This document shows, in pieces, positions 17,970 to 29,381 of a stretch of 64,000 bases of DNA; position 1 is the first letter of the stretch; each line of letters opens with the position of its first letter. A model generated the notes under the pieces. It did no database searches, had not been told where the DNA came from, and worked only from the letters and a program-made list of their open reading frames with translations. Position numbers and translations under genes: made by a program. Source of the DNA: Bacteroidales bacterium (GTDB lineage Bacteria; Bacteroidota; Bacteroidia; Bacteroidales; UBA10428); the NCBI GenBank assembly GCA_035299085.1, contig DATGXG010000026.1, forward strand, positions 96,559-160,558, given 5' to 3'.

Positions 17970-18725
17970 ATGAAACAGCCAGATTTAGGAAGGAAAATTT
18001 CGGAACTGAGATTAGCCAAGGGGATGACCCAGGGACAACTTGCCGGAAAATGCAATGTAAGTCTAAGGACAATTCAGCGGATTGAATCAGCTGAAGTGAC
18101 CCCCAGGAGTTATACAATCAGGTTGATTTTCGAAACACTGGATTACGAAATCTATAGTTCATTTGGCAAATTCTCTTATAACCTCGACAGGATGGCTTAT
18201 AAGACCAGGATTTGGCTCGGGCAACTTTATAAATATGTTCTGGATTTATTTAATTTAAAAACAAACACAATGAAAAAACTATCGATTTTATCTGTTCCCA
18301 TTGTATCAGTCGTGCTCATCTTTTTGTTTATCAGCAATAGTCAGGCTCAAAGCGAAGACCGTGCTAAAAAAACAATAACTGAAACCAATGCAAATTTTGT
18401 TAAATGGTTCAACTCCGGAAAAATTGATTCTCTTGCAATGTTGTATTCCGTTAATGCCTGTATGATTCCCGATAATTACCATGCAATCTATGGCAGGGAA
18501 AACATTAAAGATTATTATGCATTCATTTACAATGCAGGTTTTCGTTTTACAACAAGCAAAGCTGAATCGGTAATAGTTTCCGATCCAATAGTGGTAGAAA
18601 GAGGCATATGGAAAGGAAATCTGCCGGGTGAATTAGCGGGTACCTACATCACCCAATGGAAATATGAGAAAGGAAAATGGCTCATCGAAAATGAGATGAC
18701 CAATTCGGATCAATCCGGAAACTAA
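17970..18725 (+). CDS. XRE-family HTH, transmembrane, SnoaL/DUF4440-like fusion protein
   Basis: A protein of 251 residues. Residues 6-60 are a helix-turn-helix of the XRE type (ISELRLAKGMTQGQLAGKCNVSLRTIQRIE). Residues ~60-98 are a linker. Residues ~99-125 look like a complete signal peptide or membrane anchor (MKKLSILSVPIVSVVLIFLF...SQAQ). Residues ~128-245 form a SnoaL/DUF4440-like alpha+beta domain. As one chain it would be a membrane-tethered DNA-binding protein with an outward-facing sensor or enzyme domain. Alternatively, an internal start at Met100 (base 18267) could give a separate secreted SnoaL-like protein. No frameshift is visible. The ligand is unknown. Confidence 0.75.
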   Translation: MKQPDLGRKISELRLAKGMTQGQLAGKCNVSLRTIQRIESAEVTPRSYTIRLIFETLDYEIYSSFGKFSYNLDRMAYKTRIWLGQLYKYVLDLFNLKTNTMKKLSILSVPIVSVVLIFLFISNSQAQSEDRAKKTITETNANFVKWFNSGKIDSLAMLYSVNACMIPDNYHAIYGRENIKDYYAFIYNAGFRFTTSKAESVIVSDPIVVERGIWKGNLPGELAGTYITQWKYEKGKWLIENEMTNSDQSGN

Positions 18726-18748
18726 AAAGAATAGGTGGAAAGCCCTCC

Positions 18749-18896
18749 AGCCACAGAGTGGCGACATCTTTGTAGTAATTGATATATAAAAGCGCAAGAG
18801 CCACGCTAGTGGCGATATCTTAAGATTTCGCCACTAAAGTGGCTCTGTGTTTACAGGAAATGTTATTACTACAAAGATATCGCCACTAACGTGGCT
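18749..18896. repeat. REP-like element of four AGCCAC-GTGGCGANATCTT units in nested inverted order
   Basis: Four related ~25-30-bp units lie at 18749-18779, 18797-18822 (both plus), and 18821-18845, 18865-18896 (both minus). The inner pair forms an abutting inverted repeat and the outer pair a second stem extended by TTTGTAGTAAT/ATTACTACAAA. Each unit also folds on itself through GCCAC/GTGGC. It fills the gap between the XRE-SnoaL and ThuA genes. Confidence 0.9.
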
Positions 18897-18945
18897 TATC
18901 GCTTAACAGAAAATTTTACTTAAATTCACTAAAAAATAATCCACC

Positions 18946-19665
18946 ATGAAACAAATACTCTCTATTTTACTGGCAGTATTGATCACATTGCCTTCATGCA
19001 GCCAAAACAAACCGGCAATTCTGATTTTTTCTAAAACAAAAGGATATTACCATGAATCGATCCCTGCAGGCATAAAATGTATAACTGAAGCGTGTGCCAA
19101 AGAAGGGATTCAAGTGGATACAACCAAAGATGCGTCCTTATTCACTGAAAGCAACCTAAAAAAGTATAAGGCCGTAGTGTTCCTGAATACTTCCGGGGAT
19201 GTTCTGAATGAAGAACAACAGAAGGCATTTATCAATTATATCCATTCAGGCGGCGGATACCTAGGCATTCATGCCGCTTTGGATACCGAGTATGACTGGC
19301 CTTGGTACAACCAGCTTGCCGGTGCGTGGTTTTTATCCCATCCGGCCCAACAGAAAGCCACTATTAATGTAACTGATAAAAATAACCCGGCTACTTCCAT
19401 GCTTCCGGATAAATGGACAAGAACCGATGAATGGTATAATTTCAAAAATATTTCCTCCGATATTAAAGTGCTTGCCTGGCTTGATGAATCTTCATATACC
19501 GGTGGAGCAAACGGTGAAAAGCATCCGTTTATCTGGTGCCATGAATTTGAAGGCGGAAGGGCTTTTTATACAGGCGTAGGCCATCGGGATGATAACTATG
19601 ATGAGCCGCTGGTTCAGCAGCATTTGCTGGGGGCGGTTTTGTGGACTGCCGGTTTGAAGAAGTAG
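18946..19665 (+). CDS. ThuA-domain lipoprotein
   Basis: A protein of 239 residues. It starts with a lipoprotein signal peptide (MKQILSILLAVLITLPSCSQ; lipid-accepting Cys17). The rest is a ThuA/glutamine-amidotransferase-like domain: ILIFSKTKGYYHESI near 23-37, HSGGGYLGIHAALD near 101-114, WYNQLAGAWF near 120-130, and GRAFYTGVGH near 206-215. Related proteins in Bacteroidota are periplasmic and often associated with sugar or glycoside metabolism, but their reaction is poorly defined. It stands alone, with a palindromic element upstream and a bidirectional terminator downstream. Its stop codon lies inside a GTAGGGA tandem array. Confidence 0.88.
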   Translation: MKQILSILLAVLITLPSCSQNKPAILIFSKTKGYYHESIPAGIKCITEACAKEGIQVDTTKDASLFTESNLKKYKAVVFLNTSGDVLNEEQQKAFINYIHSGGGYLGIHAALDTEYDWPWYNQLAGAWFLSHPAQQKATINVTDKNNPATSMLPDKWTRTDEWYNFKNISSDIKVLAWLDESSYTGGANGEKHPFIWCHEFEGGRAFYTGVGHRDDNYDEPLVQQHLLGAVLWTAGLKK

Positions 19666-19682
19666 GGAGTAGGGAGTAGGGA
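19662..19682. repeat. Heptad array 3 x GTAGGGA overlapping a stop codon
   Basis: Three perfect 7-bp units start one base before the TAG stop codon of the ThuA gene, which is contained in the first unit. Confidence 0.85.
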
Positions 19683-19752
19683 CACGGGGAGAGTGGGAGA
19701 TGGATGAAGGAACTGACAGAGTCTGCTACTGGATACTGGATTCCGGAAAATA

Positions 19753-19786
19753 AAAAAGGGCGTTTCAACCGAAACACCCTTTTATT
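19753..19786. terminator. Bidirectional intrinsic terminator between ThuA and DUF3467 genes
   Basis: The stem AAAGGGCGTTTC/GAAACACCCTTT (one G-T wobble) is flanked by A-rich and T-rich runs on both sides. It can end both the ThuA transcript and the long rpoBC-DUF3467 transcript from the other strand. Confidence 0.85.
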
Positions 19787-19853
19787 ATTTTACAGCTTAA
19801 TCAGCTTAATCAGCTTCATTTTTTCATTCTTTCATTTTTTCATTCCTTACTCA

Positions 19854-20168
19854 TTATGCCTGCGCCGAAGGTCCGCCAAAGTGCATCGGAATATTACCCT
19901 GGCCTTCGCCCTGTTTGATGGGGCCATGGATCGATTCGAATTTCGAGATGTTATCCTTCAACGCCTGCAGCAGCCTTTTGGCATGTTCCGGTGTGAGAAT
20001 AATCCTCGATTTTACTTCAGCCTTAGGAATACCAGGCATAACCCTGATAAAATCAACAATGAATTCCGAAGGTGAATGGGTTATAATGGCCAGGTTTGAA
20101 TATATGCCCTGGGCGATATCCTCTTTCAGTTCGATGCTGATCTGCTGCTGATTCTTTTTATCTTCCAT
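19854..20168 (-). CDS. DUF3467 protein, last gene of the rpoBC operon
   Basis: A protein of 104 residues that matches the DUF3467 family as I know it: ELKEDIAQGIYSNLAIITHSP, then FIVDFIRVMPG and ILTPEHAKRLLQALKDNI. It has no signal peptide and no membrane segment. Its function is not known. It starts only 3 bp after the rpoC stop codon, so it is almost certainly co-transcribed and possibly translationally coupled with rpoC. This position is, from memory, conserved in Bacteroidota, which suggests a role around transcription, but that is inference. Confidence 0.85.
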   Translation of the reverse strand: MEDKKNQQQISIELKEDIAQGIYSNLAIITHSPSEFIVDFIRVMPGIPKAEVKSRIILTPEHAKRLLQALKDNISKFESIHGPIKQGEGQGNIPMHFGGPSAQA

Positions 20169-20171
20169 GAA

Positions 20172-23100
20172 TTAGCGTTCTTCTTTTACCGTTTCGTGAT
20201 ACTTCCGTTCTTCGGTAAGTTTTTCATAATCCTCTTTAGAACCGACGATGAGGTTGGAGAACCTGCGATTACCGGTACCGGCAGGAATCAGGTGCCCAAC
20301 AATTACGTTTTCTTTCAGTCCTTCGAGGTAATCAACCTTACCAAATACAGCGGCCTCATTCAGAACCTTCGTGGTTTCCTGGAAGGAAGCGGCTGACATG
20401 AAGCTCTGTGTTTGAAGAGCGGCCCTTGTAATACCCTGCAGGATCTGCTGCGAAGTAGCCGGAACAGCATCCCTGGCTTTAATAGGCTTCTGATCCTTAC
20501 GTTTCAGCATGGAGTTTTCATCTCTGAGTTTACGTGCGGTTACTATCTGGCCGGCTTTCAAAGTAGCGGAATCTCCGCCGTCTTCAATCACCTTCTTGCC
20601 ATAGATCCAATCGTTTTCTTCAAAGAATTCCCATTTGTCAACAAGTTGTTTTTCAAGGAATTTTGTGTCACCCGGATCGATGATTTCGACCTTGCGCATC
20701 ATCTGGCGGACGATTACTTCAAAGTGCTTATCATTGATCTTCACACCCTGGAGACGATAAACTTCCTGAACTTCATTTACAATATATTCCTGAACCTTTG
20801 TGGGTCCCTTAATTGCAAGAATGTCCGAAGGAGTTGTGGCTCCGTCTGAGAGCGGAATACCGGCTTTCACATAGTCATTCTCCTGTACGAGGATCTGCTT
20901 TGAAAGCGGTACCAGGTACTTTTTCTGTTGTCCGGCCCTTGTTGTGATCGTTATTTCACGGTTACCACGTTTTACCTTACCGAATGACACTTCACCGTCG
21001 ATTTCAGAAACAACAGCAGGATTCGAAGGATTACGTGCTTCAAACAATTCGGTTACGCGGGGCAGACCACCTGTGATGTCACCCGACTTACCAATGGCTC
21101 TCGGGATTTTCACCAGGATTTCGCCTGCTTTAACTGTCGCACCTTCTTCAATGCTAAGGTGTGATCCGACAGGCAGGTTATAGGTCTTCAGCATCTTGTC
21201 GTTCTTATCCCTGATTTCGATACCGGGGTTCTTGGTACGGTCCCTGGTTTCAGTGATAACCTTTTCACGGTATCCGGTTACTTCGTCGGATTCTTCCTTA
21301 TAGGTAATCCCTTCGATTACGCTTTCGAAAGCTACAACACCGGGTACTTCAGAGATAATTACTGCATTATAGGGGTCCCATTCGCAAAGGAGATCGCCCT
21401 TATTTACCTCGGCACCTGCTTTTACAAACAGTTTGGCACCGTAAGGAATATTATTTGTCGTCAGCGCTATGCCGGTTTTCTTATCCACAATGCGGATTTC
21501 AGCCAGACGGCCGATTACGATATCCGATTTGCTTCCGTCAGCTTCAGTGCGCTCAACAATCCTGAGTTCGTCAATTTCTACAAGTCCGTTATACCTTGCC
21601 ACAATCCTTGATTCGGTTGCTATACTCATAGCGGTACCTCCAACGTGGAATGTACGCAGCGTAAGCTGTGTACCCGGCTCACCGATTGACTGTGCTGCAA
21701 TTACGCCCACTGCCTCACCGTTCTGAACCATACGGCTTGTAGCGAGGTTACGGCCATAACATTTTGCACAAACCCCTTTGCGTGATTCGCAGGTAAGCAC
21801 TGACCTGATTTCCATCTGTTCGATGGGAGAATCATCAATAGTGCGGGCAATTTCTTCATTGATTTCATCACCTGAAGAAACGATGAGTTCTCCTGTAAGA
21901 GGATGATATACATCGTGAACCGCAGTACGTCCAAGTATTCTTTCATACAGTGATTCAACAACTTCTTCGTTATTCTTGATTGCTGTAGCAACCAGTCCGC
22001 GCAGTGTTCCGCAATCCTCTTCGCTGATGATCACGTCCTGTGAAACGTCAACAAGGCGTCGGGTCAGATAACCGGCGTCAGCTGTCTTAAGAGCCGTATC
22101 GGCCAAACCCTTACGGGCACCGTGGGTGGATATGAAGTATTCAAGAACCGAAAGGCCTTCTTTAAAGTTGGCAAGAATCGGGTTTTCGATAATTTCTGAT
22201 CCGGTTGAACCTGATTTCTGTGGTTTAGCCATAAGACCCCTCATACCTGAAAGCTGGCGGATCTGCTCTTTAGATCCACGGGCGCCTGAGTCAAGCATCA
22301 TGTAAACCGGGTTGAATCCCTGCTTGTCAGTCGACAGACGTTTCATCAAAGTCTGTGTAAGCTTGGCATTGGTATGTGTCCAAATGTCGATGATCTGGTT
22401 GTAGCGTTCGTTGTTTGTGATGAATCCCATGTTATAGTTATTCAGCACTTCATCAACCTGCTCATAACCTTCGTTCATGAGTTCTTCCTTTTCCTGCGGA
22501 ACAATCACGTCGTCGAGGTTGAATGAAAGACCACCGCGGAATGCCATCTGGAAGCCCAGTTCCTTGATAGAATCGAGGAAGTGTGCTGTCTGTGCAGTTC
22601 CGGTTTTCTTCAGCACATTGCTGATGATGTCGCGCAATGATTTCTTGGTAAGAATTTCATTGATATAACCTACTTCTTTGGGAACCACTTCATTGAAAAG
22701 TACGCGTCCAACAGTGGTTTCTATGATCTTCTTTTCGGGAATACCATTGGAATGATCCATGATCCTGACCTTAATGTTGGCATGAAGGTCAACACGTTTT
22801 TCATTATAAGCAATGATCACCTCTTCGGGTGAGTAAAACGCACTTCCTTCGCCGCGAACCTTCTCGTCAGCCGTGCTCTTTCTTGATTTGGTCATATAAT
22901 ACAAACCAAGAACCATGTCCTGCGAAGGAACATTGATAGGCGCACCGTTAGCGGGGTTCAGAATATTGTGTGATGCAAGCATCAGGATCTGAGCTTCAAG
23001 CACTGCAGCATTACCCAGGGGAAGGTGAACAGCCATCTGGTCACCGTCGAAGTCGGCGTTGAAAGCCGTACATACAAGCGGGTGGAGCTGAATAGCTTTA

Positions 23101-24467
23101 CCTTCGATAAGTTTAGGCTGGAAAGCCTGGATACCGAGCCTGTGCAGCGTAGGAGCACGATTCAGCAGAACCGGGTGGCCCTTCAGCACGTTTTCAAGGA
23201 TATCCCATACAACGGGATCCTTGCGATCCACTATTTTCTTTGCTGATTTTACAGTCTTAACAATACCTCTTTCGATCAGTTTGCGGATGATGAACGGCTT
23301 GTATAATTCAGCCGCCATTTCCTTGGGCAGACCGGTTTCATGAAGCTGCAGTTCGGGACCAACAACGATAACCGAACGGGCAGAATAGTCAACACGTTTA
23401 CCGAGCAGGTTCTGACGGAAACGACCCTGTTTACCTTTTAAGCTGTCGCTCAAAGATTTCAGCGGACGGTTTGCATCAGTCTTTACCGCATTGGATTTCC
23501 TTGAATTATCAAAGAGTGAATCCACTGCTTCCTGGAGCATACGCTTTTCATTGCGAAGAATGACTTCAGGAGCCTTGATTTCGATAAGCCTTTTCAGACG
23601 GTTATTGCGGATGATCACCCTCCTGTAAAGGTCATTCAGGTCGGAGGTAGCAAAACGGCCGCCATCCAGGGGAACAAGAGGCCTTAATTCAGGCGGTATA
23701 ACCGGAATAACTTTCAGGATCATCCACTCGGGGTGATTGATTCCTTTTGATGCGCGGAACGCTTCAACAACCTGGAGTCTCTTCAGCGCTTCGTTCTTAC
23801 GCTGTTGTGACGTTTCGGTGTTGGCTTTATGGCGCAGGTCATAGGAAAGAGTGTCAAGATCGAGACGCTGAAGCAGAGCATACAGCGCGTCGGCACCCAT
23901 ATTGGCAATGAATTTATCCGGATGTCCGTCATCGAGCAACTGATTTTCCTTAGGAAGAGACTCCATTATATCAAGGTATTCCTCTTCAGTAAGGAAATCG
24001 AGATACTGAACGCCGTCATTGGCTTTAATACCCGGGTTAATCACCACGTAACGCTCGTAATAAATGATGCTGTCGAGTTTCTTCGACGGCAGTCCGAGCA
24101 GGTATCCTATCTTATTGGGCAGAGTGCGGAAATACCAGATATGAGCCACGGGAACAACAAGTGAGATATGGCCCATTCTTTCGCGGCGCACCTTCTTTTC
24201 AGTAACCTCAACACCGCAACGGTCGCATACGATACCCTTATAACGTATTCTCTTATATTTTCCACAGTGACATTCATAATCCTTAACAGGGCCGAATATT
24301 CGTTCACAGAACAAACCGTCACGCTCGGGCTTGTAAGTCCTGTAGTTGATTGTTTCGGGTTTCAGTACCTCACCGCTTGAACGCTCAAGGATTTCCTCGG
24401 GGGAAGCAAGACTGATGGATATTTTGGAGAAACTCGATTTTACTTTTGTGTCCCTTCTGAATGACAT
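20172..24467 (-). CDS. rpoC: DNA-directed RNA polymerase subunit beta'
   Basis: A protein of 1431 residues, the usual length for Bacteroidota RpoC. The N-terminal zinc site is Cys66, 68, 81 and 84. The catalytic magnesium motif [12 protein letters not shown] occurs at about residue 470. The second zinc region ([16 protein letters not shown]) and the trigger-loop/bridge-helix region ([16 protein letters not shown]) are intact. It forms the core enzyme with RpoB, RpoA and omega. It follows rpoB after 54 bp in the same operon and is followed directly by DUF3467. No frameshift or insertion is visible. Confidence 0.98.
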   Translation of the reverse strand: MSFRRDTKVKSSFSKISISLASPEEILERSSGEVLKPETINYRTYKPERDGLFCERIFGPVKDYECHCGKYKRIRYKGIVCDRCGVEVTEKKVRRERMGHISLVVPVAHIWYFRTLPNKIGYLLGLPSKKLDSIIYYERYVVINPGIKANDGVQYLDFLTEEEYLDIMESLPKENQLLDDGHPDKFIANMGADALYALLQRLDLDTLSYDLRHKANTETSQQRKNEALKRLQVVEAFRASKGINHPEWMILKVIPVIPPELRPLVPLDGGRFATSDLNDLYRRVIIRNNRLKRLIEIKAPEVILRNEKRMLQEAVDSLFDNSRKSNAVKTDANRPLKSLSDSLKGKQGRFRQNLLGKRVDYSARSVIVVGPELQLHETGLPKEMAAELYKPFIIRKLIERGIVKTVKSAKKIVDRKDPVVWDILENVLKGHPVLLNRAPTLHRLGIQAFQPKLIEGKAIQLHPLVCTAFNADFDGDQMAVHLPLGNAAVLEAQILMLASHNILNPANGAPINVPSQDMVLGLYYMTKSRKSTADEKVRGEGSAFYSPEEVIIAYNEKRVDLHANIKVRIMDHSNGIPEKKIIETTVGRVLFNEVVPKEVGYINEILTKKSLRDIISNVLKKTGTAQTAHFLDSIKELGFQMAFRGGLSFNLDDVIVPQEKEELMNEGYEQVDEVLNNYNMGFITNNERYNQIIDIWTHTNAKLTQTLMKRLSTDKQGFNPVYMMLDSGARGSKEQIRQLSGMRGLMAKPQKSGSTGSEIIENPILANFKEGLSVLEYFISTHGARKGLADTALKTADAGYLTRRLVDVSQDVIISEEDCGTLRGLVATAIKNNEEVVESLYERILGRTAVHDVYHPLTGELIVSSGDEINEEIARTIDDSPIEQMEIRSVLTCESRKGVCAKCYGRNLATSRMVQNGEAVGVIAAQSIGEPGTQLTLRTFHVGGTAMSIATESRIVARYNGLVEIDELRIVERTEADGSKSDIVIGRLAEIRIVDKKTGIALTTNNIPYGAKLFVKAGAEVNKGDLLCEWDPYNAVIISEVPGVVAFESVIEGITYKEESDEVTGYREKVITETRDRTKNPGIEIRDKNDKMLKTYNLPVGSHLSIEEGATVKAGEILVKIPRAIGKSGDITGGLPRVTELFEARNPSNPAVVSEIDGEVSFGKVKRGNREITITTRAGQQKKYLVPLSKQILVQENDYVKAGIPLSDGATTPSDILAIKGPTKVQEYIVNEVQEVYRLQGVKINDKHFEVIVRQMMRKVEIIDPGDTKFLEKQLVDKWEFFEENDWIYGKKVIEDGGDSATLKAGQIVTARKLRDENSMLKRKDQKPIKARDAVPATSQQILQGITRAALQTQSFMSAASFQETTKVLNEAAVFGKVDYLEGLKENVIVGHLIPAGTGNRRFSNLIVGSKEDYEKLTEERKYHETVKEER

Positions 24468-24521
24468 ATATAATTTCCTTATTTACAGTTAAAAACAATC
24501 TGAAAAACTTCAAAGCTTTAT

Positions 24522-27500
24522 TTAAACAAGGTTTATGCTTAAACCAAGTCCTCTGAGCTCGTGAAGCAGAACGTTCAGTGATTCTGGAATACCCGGTACA
24601 GGCAGAGGTTCGCCCTTTACAAGCGATTCATAAGCCTTGGCTCTTCCTACCACATCATCCGATTTGATGGTCAGGATTTCCTGGAGGATATTGGCTGCAC
24701 CGAATGCCTCGAGTGCCCAAACTTCCATTTCTCCGAAACGCTGACCTCCGAACTGAGCCTTACCGCCTAACGGCTGCTGAGTGATCAGCGAGTAAGGTCC
24801 TATTGAACGGGCGTGCATCTTGTCGTCAACCATATGTCCCAGTTTGATCATATAAATGATACCCACTGTGGCAGGCTGGTCAAAACGGTCACCTGTGCCG
24901 CCGTCAAAGAGGTAGGTTTTACCGAAACGCGGGATTCCGGCTTTTTCAGTATACTGTGCAATCTGTTCTATCGAAGCACCGTCGAAGATAGGGGAAGCAA
25001 ACTTCACACCCATTCTCTTACCGGCCCATCCCAGAACAGTTTCGTAAATCTGGCCCAGGTTCATACGTGAAGGCACACCAAGCGGGTTCAACACGATGTC
25101 AACCGGGGTTCCGTCTTCAAGGAACGGCATGTCTTCAGCACGTACAATACGGGAGATGATACCCTTATTTCCGTGGCGACCTGCCATTTTATCACCCACC
25201 TTTACCTTACGTTTCTGTGCAACGTAAACTTTGGCAAGCTGAACAATACCTGCAGGAAGCTCATCACCGATTGTGATGCTGTACTTCTTGCGCTTGTAAA
25301 TGGCATCTACTTCCTTGAATTTGATAATATAGTTATGGATGAGGGTCTTGATAATTTCATTCTTATCTTTATCCGTTGTCCATTTATTCGGATTGATGTT
25401 CTGGAAATCGATATCCTGAAGCACTTTCAGGGTAAACTTGGCACCGCGGGGGATCACATCTACATTATAGTAGTCTTTAACACCCTGCGATGTCTTTCCG
25501 TTCACAACAATAAAGAGCTTATCGATCAGCTTGGCCTTCAGCTCGTTCGAATTCCTTTCGAATTCTTCTTCGATCTTGTCGAGGATCGGCTTTGTAGAAG
25601 TCTTCAGCTTCTTGTCCTTCACTGAACGTGAGAACAATTTCTTATCAATAACAACACCCTGTAATGAAGGGGGTGCCTTAAGCGAAGCGTCCTTCACATC
25701 GCCGGCCTTATCGCCGAAGATGGCCCTGAGGAGTTTTTCTTCAGGTGAAGGATCGGATTCACCCTTAGGTGTAATCTTGCCAATCAGGATATCGCCCGGG
25801 TTAACTTCAGCACCGATGCGGATCAGACCGTTTTCATCGAGGTTCTTTGTAGCCTCTTCGCTCACATTGGGAATATCAGCTGTAAGTTCTTCAAGACCGC
25901 GTTTGGTGTCGCGAACTTCGAGCATGTATTCATCGATATGGATGGATGTGAAAAGGTCTTCGCGAACCACTCTTTCGGAGATCACGATAGCATCCTCAAA
26001 GTTGTATCCTTTCCAGGGCATGAAGGCAACCATCAGGTTTCTTCCGAGAGCAAGCTCGCCCTGGCTGGTTGAATATCCTTCGGTAAGGATCTGGCCTTTT
26101 GTAATCTTATCACCTTTCTGAACGATCGGTTTAAGATTTATACAGGTATTCTGATTGGTTTTCCTGTATTTCAACAGTTTATATCTGCGGGTGTCCCCGT
26201 CGAAATTCACAAATTTCTCATCTTCGGTCATTACGTAGCGGATCACCACTTCGTTTGAATCAACATATTCCACCACGCCGTCAGCTTCGGCAACGAGGAG
26301 GAAACGTGAATCGCGGACCACTCCGTGCTCAATTCCGGTTCCTACAACAGGAGCTTCGGGATTGATAAGCGGAACAGCCTGGCGCATCATGTTTGATCCC
26401 ATCAGTGCACGGTTGGCATCATCATGTTCGAGGAACGGGATTAATGAAGCCGCAATTGATGCAATCTGGTTGGGAGCTACGTCCATCAGGTTGATTTCAT
26501 GAGCGTCTGAAAGCGGATAGTCGGCATTGTAGCGAGCTTTCACCTTCGGATTTTCGAATTCACCTGAAGTCTTGATTGGCGCATTGGCCTGAGCGATAAC
26601 CTTGGCTTCCTCTTCTTCCGCGCTAAGCCAGATAATGCCTTCGTCACTCAGATCCACTGTACCCTCATTAACCTTGCGGTAAGGGGTTTCGATGAAACCG
26701 AGCGAGTTAATCTTGGCATATACGCAGAGGGATGATATAAGACCGATATTCGGACCTTCGGGTGTTTCAATAGGGCAGAGGCGGCCGTAATGCGTGTAAT
26801 GAACGTCACGGACTTCGAATCCGGCGCGTTCTCTTGAGAGACCACCGGGTCCGAGTGCTGAAAGCCTGCGTTTGTGGGTAATTTCAGCAAGCGGGTTCGT
26901 CTGGTCCATGAACTGCGAAAGCTGGTTGGTACCGAAGAACGAGTTAATCACCGACGACAGCGTCTTGGAATTGATCAGGTCGATTGGTGTGAATACTTCG
27001 TTATCGCGTACATTCATTCTTTCACGGATGGTTCGTGCCATACGGGCAAGACCTACACCAAACTGTGATGCAAGTTGTTCGCCAACAGTGCGTACTCTAC
27101 GGTTGCTTAAATGGTCGATATCGTCCACATCAGCCTTTGAGTTAATCAGCTCAATAAGATATTTGATAATGCGAATAATGTCTTCCTTGGTAAGCACCTT
27201 GGTATCCATGGCAGTTTCCAGGTTAAGCTTTTTGTTAATCCTGTAGCGGCCAACTTCACCAAGATCATATCTCTTATCGGAGAAGAAAAGCTTATCGATC
27301 ACGTCGCGGGCAGTGGCTTCGTCGGGCGGCTCACTGTTACGCAACTGGCGATAAATATGGAGAACAGCTTCTTTTTCCGAGTTACAAGGGTCTTTTTGTA
27401 ATGTGTTGTAAATTATCTCGAAGTCGGTAAGGTTCTGTCCTTCTTTATGCAGCAGGATGGCCTTTGTGCCTGAATCAATAATGGCATCAATATGCTCATC

Positions 27501-28331
27501 GAGCAGCACGGTTTCACGATCGATAATGATTTCATTACGTTCGATTGAAACCACTTCACCGGTATCCTCATCCACGAAGTCTTCAACCCAGGATTTAAGA
27601 ACACGGGCGGCCAGTTTTCTTCCGACCAGTTTTTTCAAAGCAGTTTTAGAAACCTTAATCTCATCAGCGAGATCGAAGATTTCAAGGATATCTTTATCAC
27701 TTTCGAATCCAATGGCTCTAAGCAGAGTGGTAACGGGAAGCTTTTTCTTACGGTCGATATAAGCATACATTACGTTGTTTATATCGGTTGCAAACTCAAT
27801 CCATGATCCTTTAAAAGGAATGATCCTGGCTGAATAAAGCTTTGTTCCGTTAGCATGGATGCTCTGTCCGAAGAACACACCGGGGGAACGGTGCAGCTGT
27901 GAAACAACAACACGTTCGGCACCGTTGATAACGAATAACCCGCGCTCGGTCATATACGGAATGGTACCCAGGTAAACGTCCTGGATCACCGTATCAAAGT
28001 CCTCGTGCTCCGGATCGGTGCAGTATAACTTGAGTTTTGCCTTCAGCGGTACGCTGTAGGTCAAACCTCGTTCAATACATTCTTCTATCGAATAACGTGG
28101 CGGATCAACAAAGTAATCCATAAACTCCAGGACAAAGTTGTTCCTGGTATCAGTTATCGGGAAGTTTTCCTGGAAAACCTTAAAGAGCCCTTCATTTTTC
28201 CTGTTTTCAGGAGTGGTCTCAAGCTGGAAGAAGTCACGGAAGGACTTCAACTGGATCTCGAGAAAATCAGGATAGGACAGTTGGTTTTTGGTCCTGGCAA
28301 AACTGATTCTTTCTGTATTTAATTTGGTCAT
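24522..28331 (-). CDS. rpoB: DNA-directed RNA polymerase subunit beta
   Basis: A protein of 1269 residues, typical for Bacteroidota RpoB. Visible landmarks include the rifampicin-region block [17 protein letters not shown] followed by [46 protein letters not shown], the [10 protein letters not shown] block and the C-terminal [21 protein letters not shown] region. In the rifampicin pocket the usual drug-sensitive residues (Q, D, H, R, S) appear to be present, so no resistance change is obvious by eye. It is preceded by rplL, with a terminator-like hairpin between them at 28376-28410. Confidence 0.98.
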   Translation of the reverse strand: MTKLNTERISFARTKNQLSYPDFLEIQLKSFRDFFQLETTPENRKNEGLFKVFQENFPITDTRNNFVLEFMDYFVDPPRYSIEECIERGLTYSVPLKAKLKLYCTDPEHEDFDTVIQDVYLGTIPYMTERGLFVINGAERVVVSQLHRSPGVFFGQSIHANGTKLYSARIIPFKGSWIEFATDINNVMYAYIDRKKKLPVTTLLRAIGFESDKDILEIFDLADEIKVSKTALKKLVGRKLAARVLKSWVEDFVDEDTGEVVSIERNEIIIDRETVLLDEHIDAIIDSGTKAILLHKEGQNLTDFEIIYNTLQKDPCNSEKEAVLHIYRQLRNSEPPDEATARDVIDKLFFSDKRYDLGEVGRYRINKKLNLETAMDTKVLTKEDIIRIIKYLIELINSKADVDDIDHLSNRRVRTVGEQLASQFGVGLARMARTIRERMNVRDNEVFTPIDLINSKTLSSVINSFFGTNQLSQFMDQTNPLAEITHKRRLSALGPGGLSRERAGFEVRDVHYTHYGRLCPIETPEGPNIGLISSLCVYAKINSLGFIETPYRKVNEGTVDLSDEGIIWLSAEEEEAKVIAQANAPIKTSGEFENPKVKARYNADYPLSDAHEINLMDVAPNQIASIAASLIPFLEHDDANRALMGSNMMRQAVPLINPEAPVVGTGIEHGVVRDSRFLLVAEADGVVEYVDSNEVVIRYVMTEDEKFVNFDGDTRRYKLLKYRKTNQNTCINLKPIVQKGDKITKGQILTEGYSTSQGELALGRNLMVAFMPWKGYNFEDAIVISERVVREDLFTSIHIDEYMLEVRDTKRGLEELTADIPNVSEEATKNLDENGLIRIGAEVNPGDILIGKITPKGESDPSPEEKLLRAIFGDKAGDVKDASLKAPPSLQGVVIDKKLFSRSVKDKKLKTSTKPILDKIEEEFERNSNELKAKLIDKLFIVVNGKTSQGVKDYYNVDVIPRGAKFTLKVLQDIDFQNINPNKWTTDKDKNEIIKTLIHNYIIKFKEVDAIYKRKKYSITIGDELPAGIVQLAKVYVAQKRKVKVGDKMAGRHGNKGIISRIVRAEDMPFLEDGTPVDIVLNPLGVPSRMNLGQIYETVLGWAGKRMGVKFASPIFDGASIEQIAQYTEKAGIPRFGKTYLFDGGTGDRFDQPATVGIIYMIKLGHMVDDKMHARSIGPYSLITQQPLGGKAQFGGQRFGEMEVWALEAFGAANILQEILTIKSDDVVGRAKAYESLVKGEPLPVPGIPESLNVLLHELRGLGLSINLV

Positions 28332-28375
28332 TATGTTGTAGATAAAAAATGTTGAACTAAAGTTGTGAGAATGAC

Positions 28376-28410
28376 AAAAAGGTCTAATCCCGACGTATCG
28401 GGATTAAACC
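28376..28410 (-). terminator. Attenuator-like hairpin between rplL and rpoB
   Basis: TAATCCCGA/TCGGGATTA (9 bp, loop CGTA) is extended by GGT/ACC. On the transcribed strand it is followed at once by five T, so it has the form of an intrinsic terminator inside the operon. The CCCGACGTATCGGG core is also a common dispersed hairpin in this phylum, so it could be a repeat rather than a tuned attenuator. Confidence 0.6.
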
Positions 28411-28437
28411 TAAATGATATCATTACGTGTGTTAACT

Positions 28438-28818
28438 TTATTTAAGTTCAACGTCGGCTCCGGCTTCTACTAATTGAGCTTTTATCGATTCAGCTTCTTC
28501 TTTCGAAACATTTTCCTTTATTGCAACCGGGGCTTTGTCAACAAGTTCTTTTGCTTCCTTAAGTCCCAGGTTGGTAATGTCCTTAACCAATTTTACAATC
28601 TGAAGTTTGGCTCCACCCGGATGGTTCATGAAAACGTTATAGGTTGATTTCTCTTCAGCCTTAGCGCCTTCAGCACTGCCGGCGGCAGGACCTGCAACTG
28701 CAACTGCTGTAGCTGCGGGTTCAATACCATACTCATCTTTTAATATCTTGGCTAATTCGTTAACCTCTTTAACAGTCAAGTTAACCAATTGTTCTGCGAA
28801 AGCTTTCAAATCTGCCAT
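28438..28818 (-). CDS. rplL: 50S ribosomal protein L7/L12
   Basis: A protein of 126 residues. The N-terminal dimerisation helix pair ([20 protein letters not shown]), an Ala/Gly-rich hinge at about 37-53 and the C-terminal factor-binding domain ([19 protein letters not shown]) are all present. It forms the stalk that recruits translation GTPases and binds L10, encoded 26 bp upstream. The identification is secure. Confidence 0.97.
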   Translation of the reverse strand: MADLKAFAEQLVNLTVKEVNELAKILKDEYGIEPAATAVAVAGPAAGSAEGAKAEEKSTYNVFMNHPGGAKLQIVKLVKDITNLGLKEAKELVDKAPVAIKENVSKEEAESIKAQLVEAGADVELK

Positions 28819-28844
28819 TTTAATTTGTTGTTTATTTGTTATAA

Positions 28845-29363
28845 TTATTCTTTTTCACTAAGTGTTTTTACTATTCCAGCCAGTTTATTTCCGCCTGACT
28901 GTAAACCGGAGATGACGTTGCGTGCGGGCGACTGCAGAAGCAGTATGATATCGCCAACAAGTTCCTCCTTAGACTTAATACTTGACAATGCATCGAGCTG
29001 ATCATCGCCAACGTAAATGGATTCCTCTACATAAGCAGCTTTGAGAACGGGTTTCTTGTTTGTTTTACGAAACTCCTTAATCAGTTTTGCCGGGCCGTTA
29101 TTCTTGTCTGTTATCATGATGGAGCTTGAATTCTCCAGTGAAGAGTACAGACCTTCATATTTGCCGTCAAATTTCTCCAAAGCTTTTTTAAGCAGGGTAT
29201 TTTTAACCACAACCAGTTTGATATCCCTTTCGAAGCAGGCTCTTCTCAGTTTGCTTGTGGTTTCGGCATTCAGATCCGAAATGTCAGCAACATAGAAATG
29301 CTTTGCATTACTGATGGAATCAGTCAGGTCGTTGATTATCCTGTTTTTTTCGTCCCTATTCAT
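28845..29363 (-). CDS. rplJ: 50S ribosomal protein L10
   Basis: A protein of 172 residues with the L10 fold. The N-terminal rRNA-binding half has the conserved block [20 protein letters not shown] followed by [13 protein letters not shown]. The C-terminal helix that binds L7/L12 dimers is at about 140-170. It lies 18 bp after rplA and 26 bp before rplL, so there is no room for the long autoregulatory leader that precedes rplJ in Escherichia coli. If it is autoregulated, the site must be elsewhere or overlap rplA. Confidence 0.97.
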   Translation of the reverse strand: MNRDEKNRIINDLTDSISNAKHFYVADISDLNAETTSKLRRACFERDIKLVVVKNTLLKKALEKFDGKYEGLYSSLENSSSIMITDKNNGPAKLIKEFRKTNKKPVLKAAYVEESIYVGDDQLDALSSIKSKEELVGDIILLLQSPARNVISGLQSGGNKLAGIVKTLSEKE

Positions 29364-29381
29364 CGAATTTTGGTCTTTAAA

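Noticed and set aside
20172..28331. Many opposite-strand open frames across rpoC and rpoB
   Set aside because: They are shadows of strongly conserved genes, with no signal, motif or initiation context of their own.
29364..29381. L10-type autoregulatory leader before rplJ
   Set aside because: The rplA-rplJ gap is only 18 bp, too short for the known leader structure.
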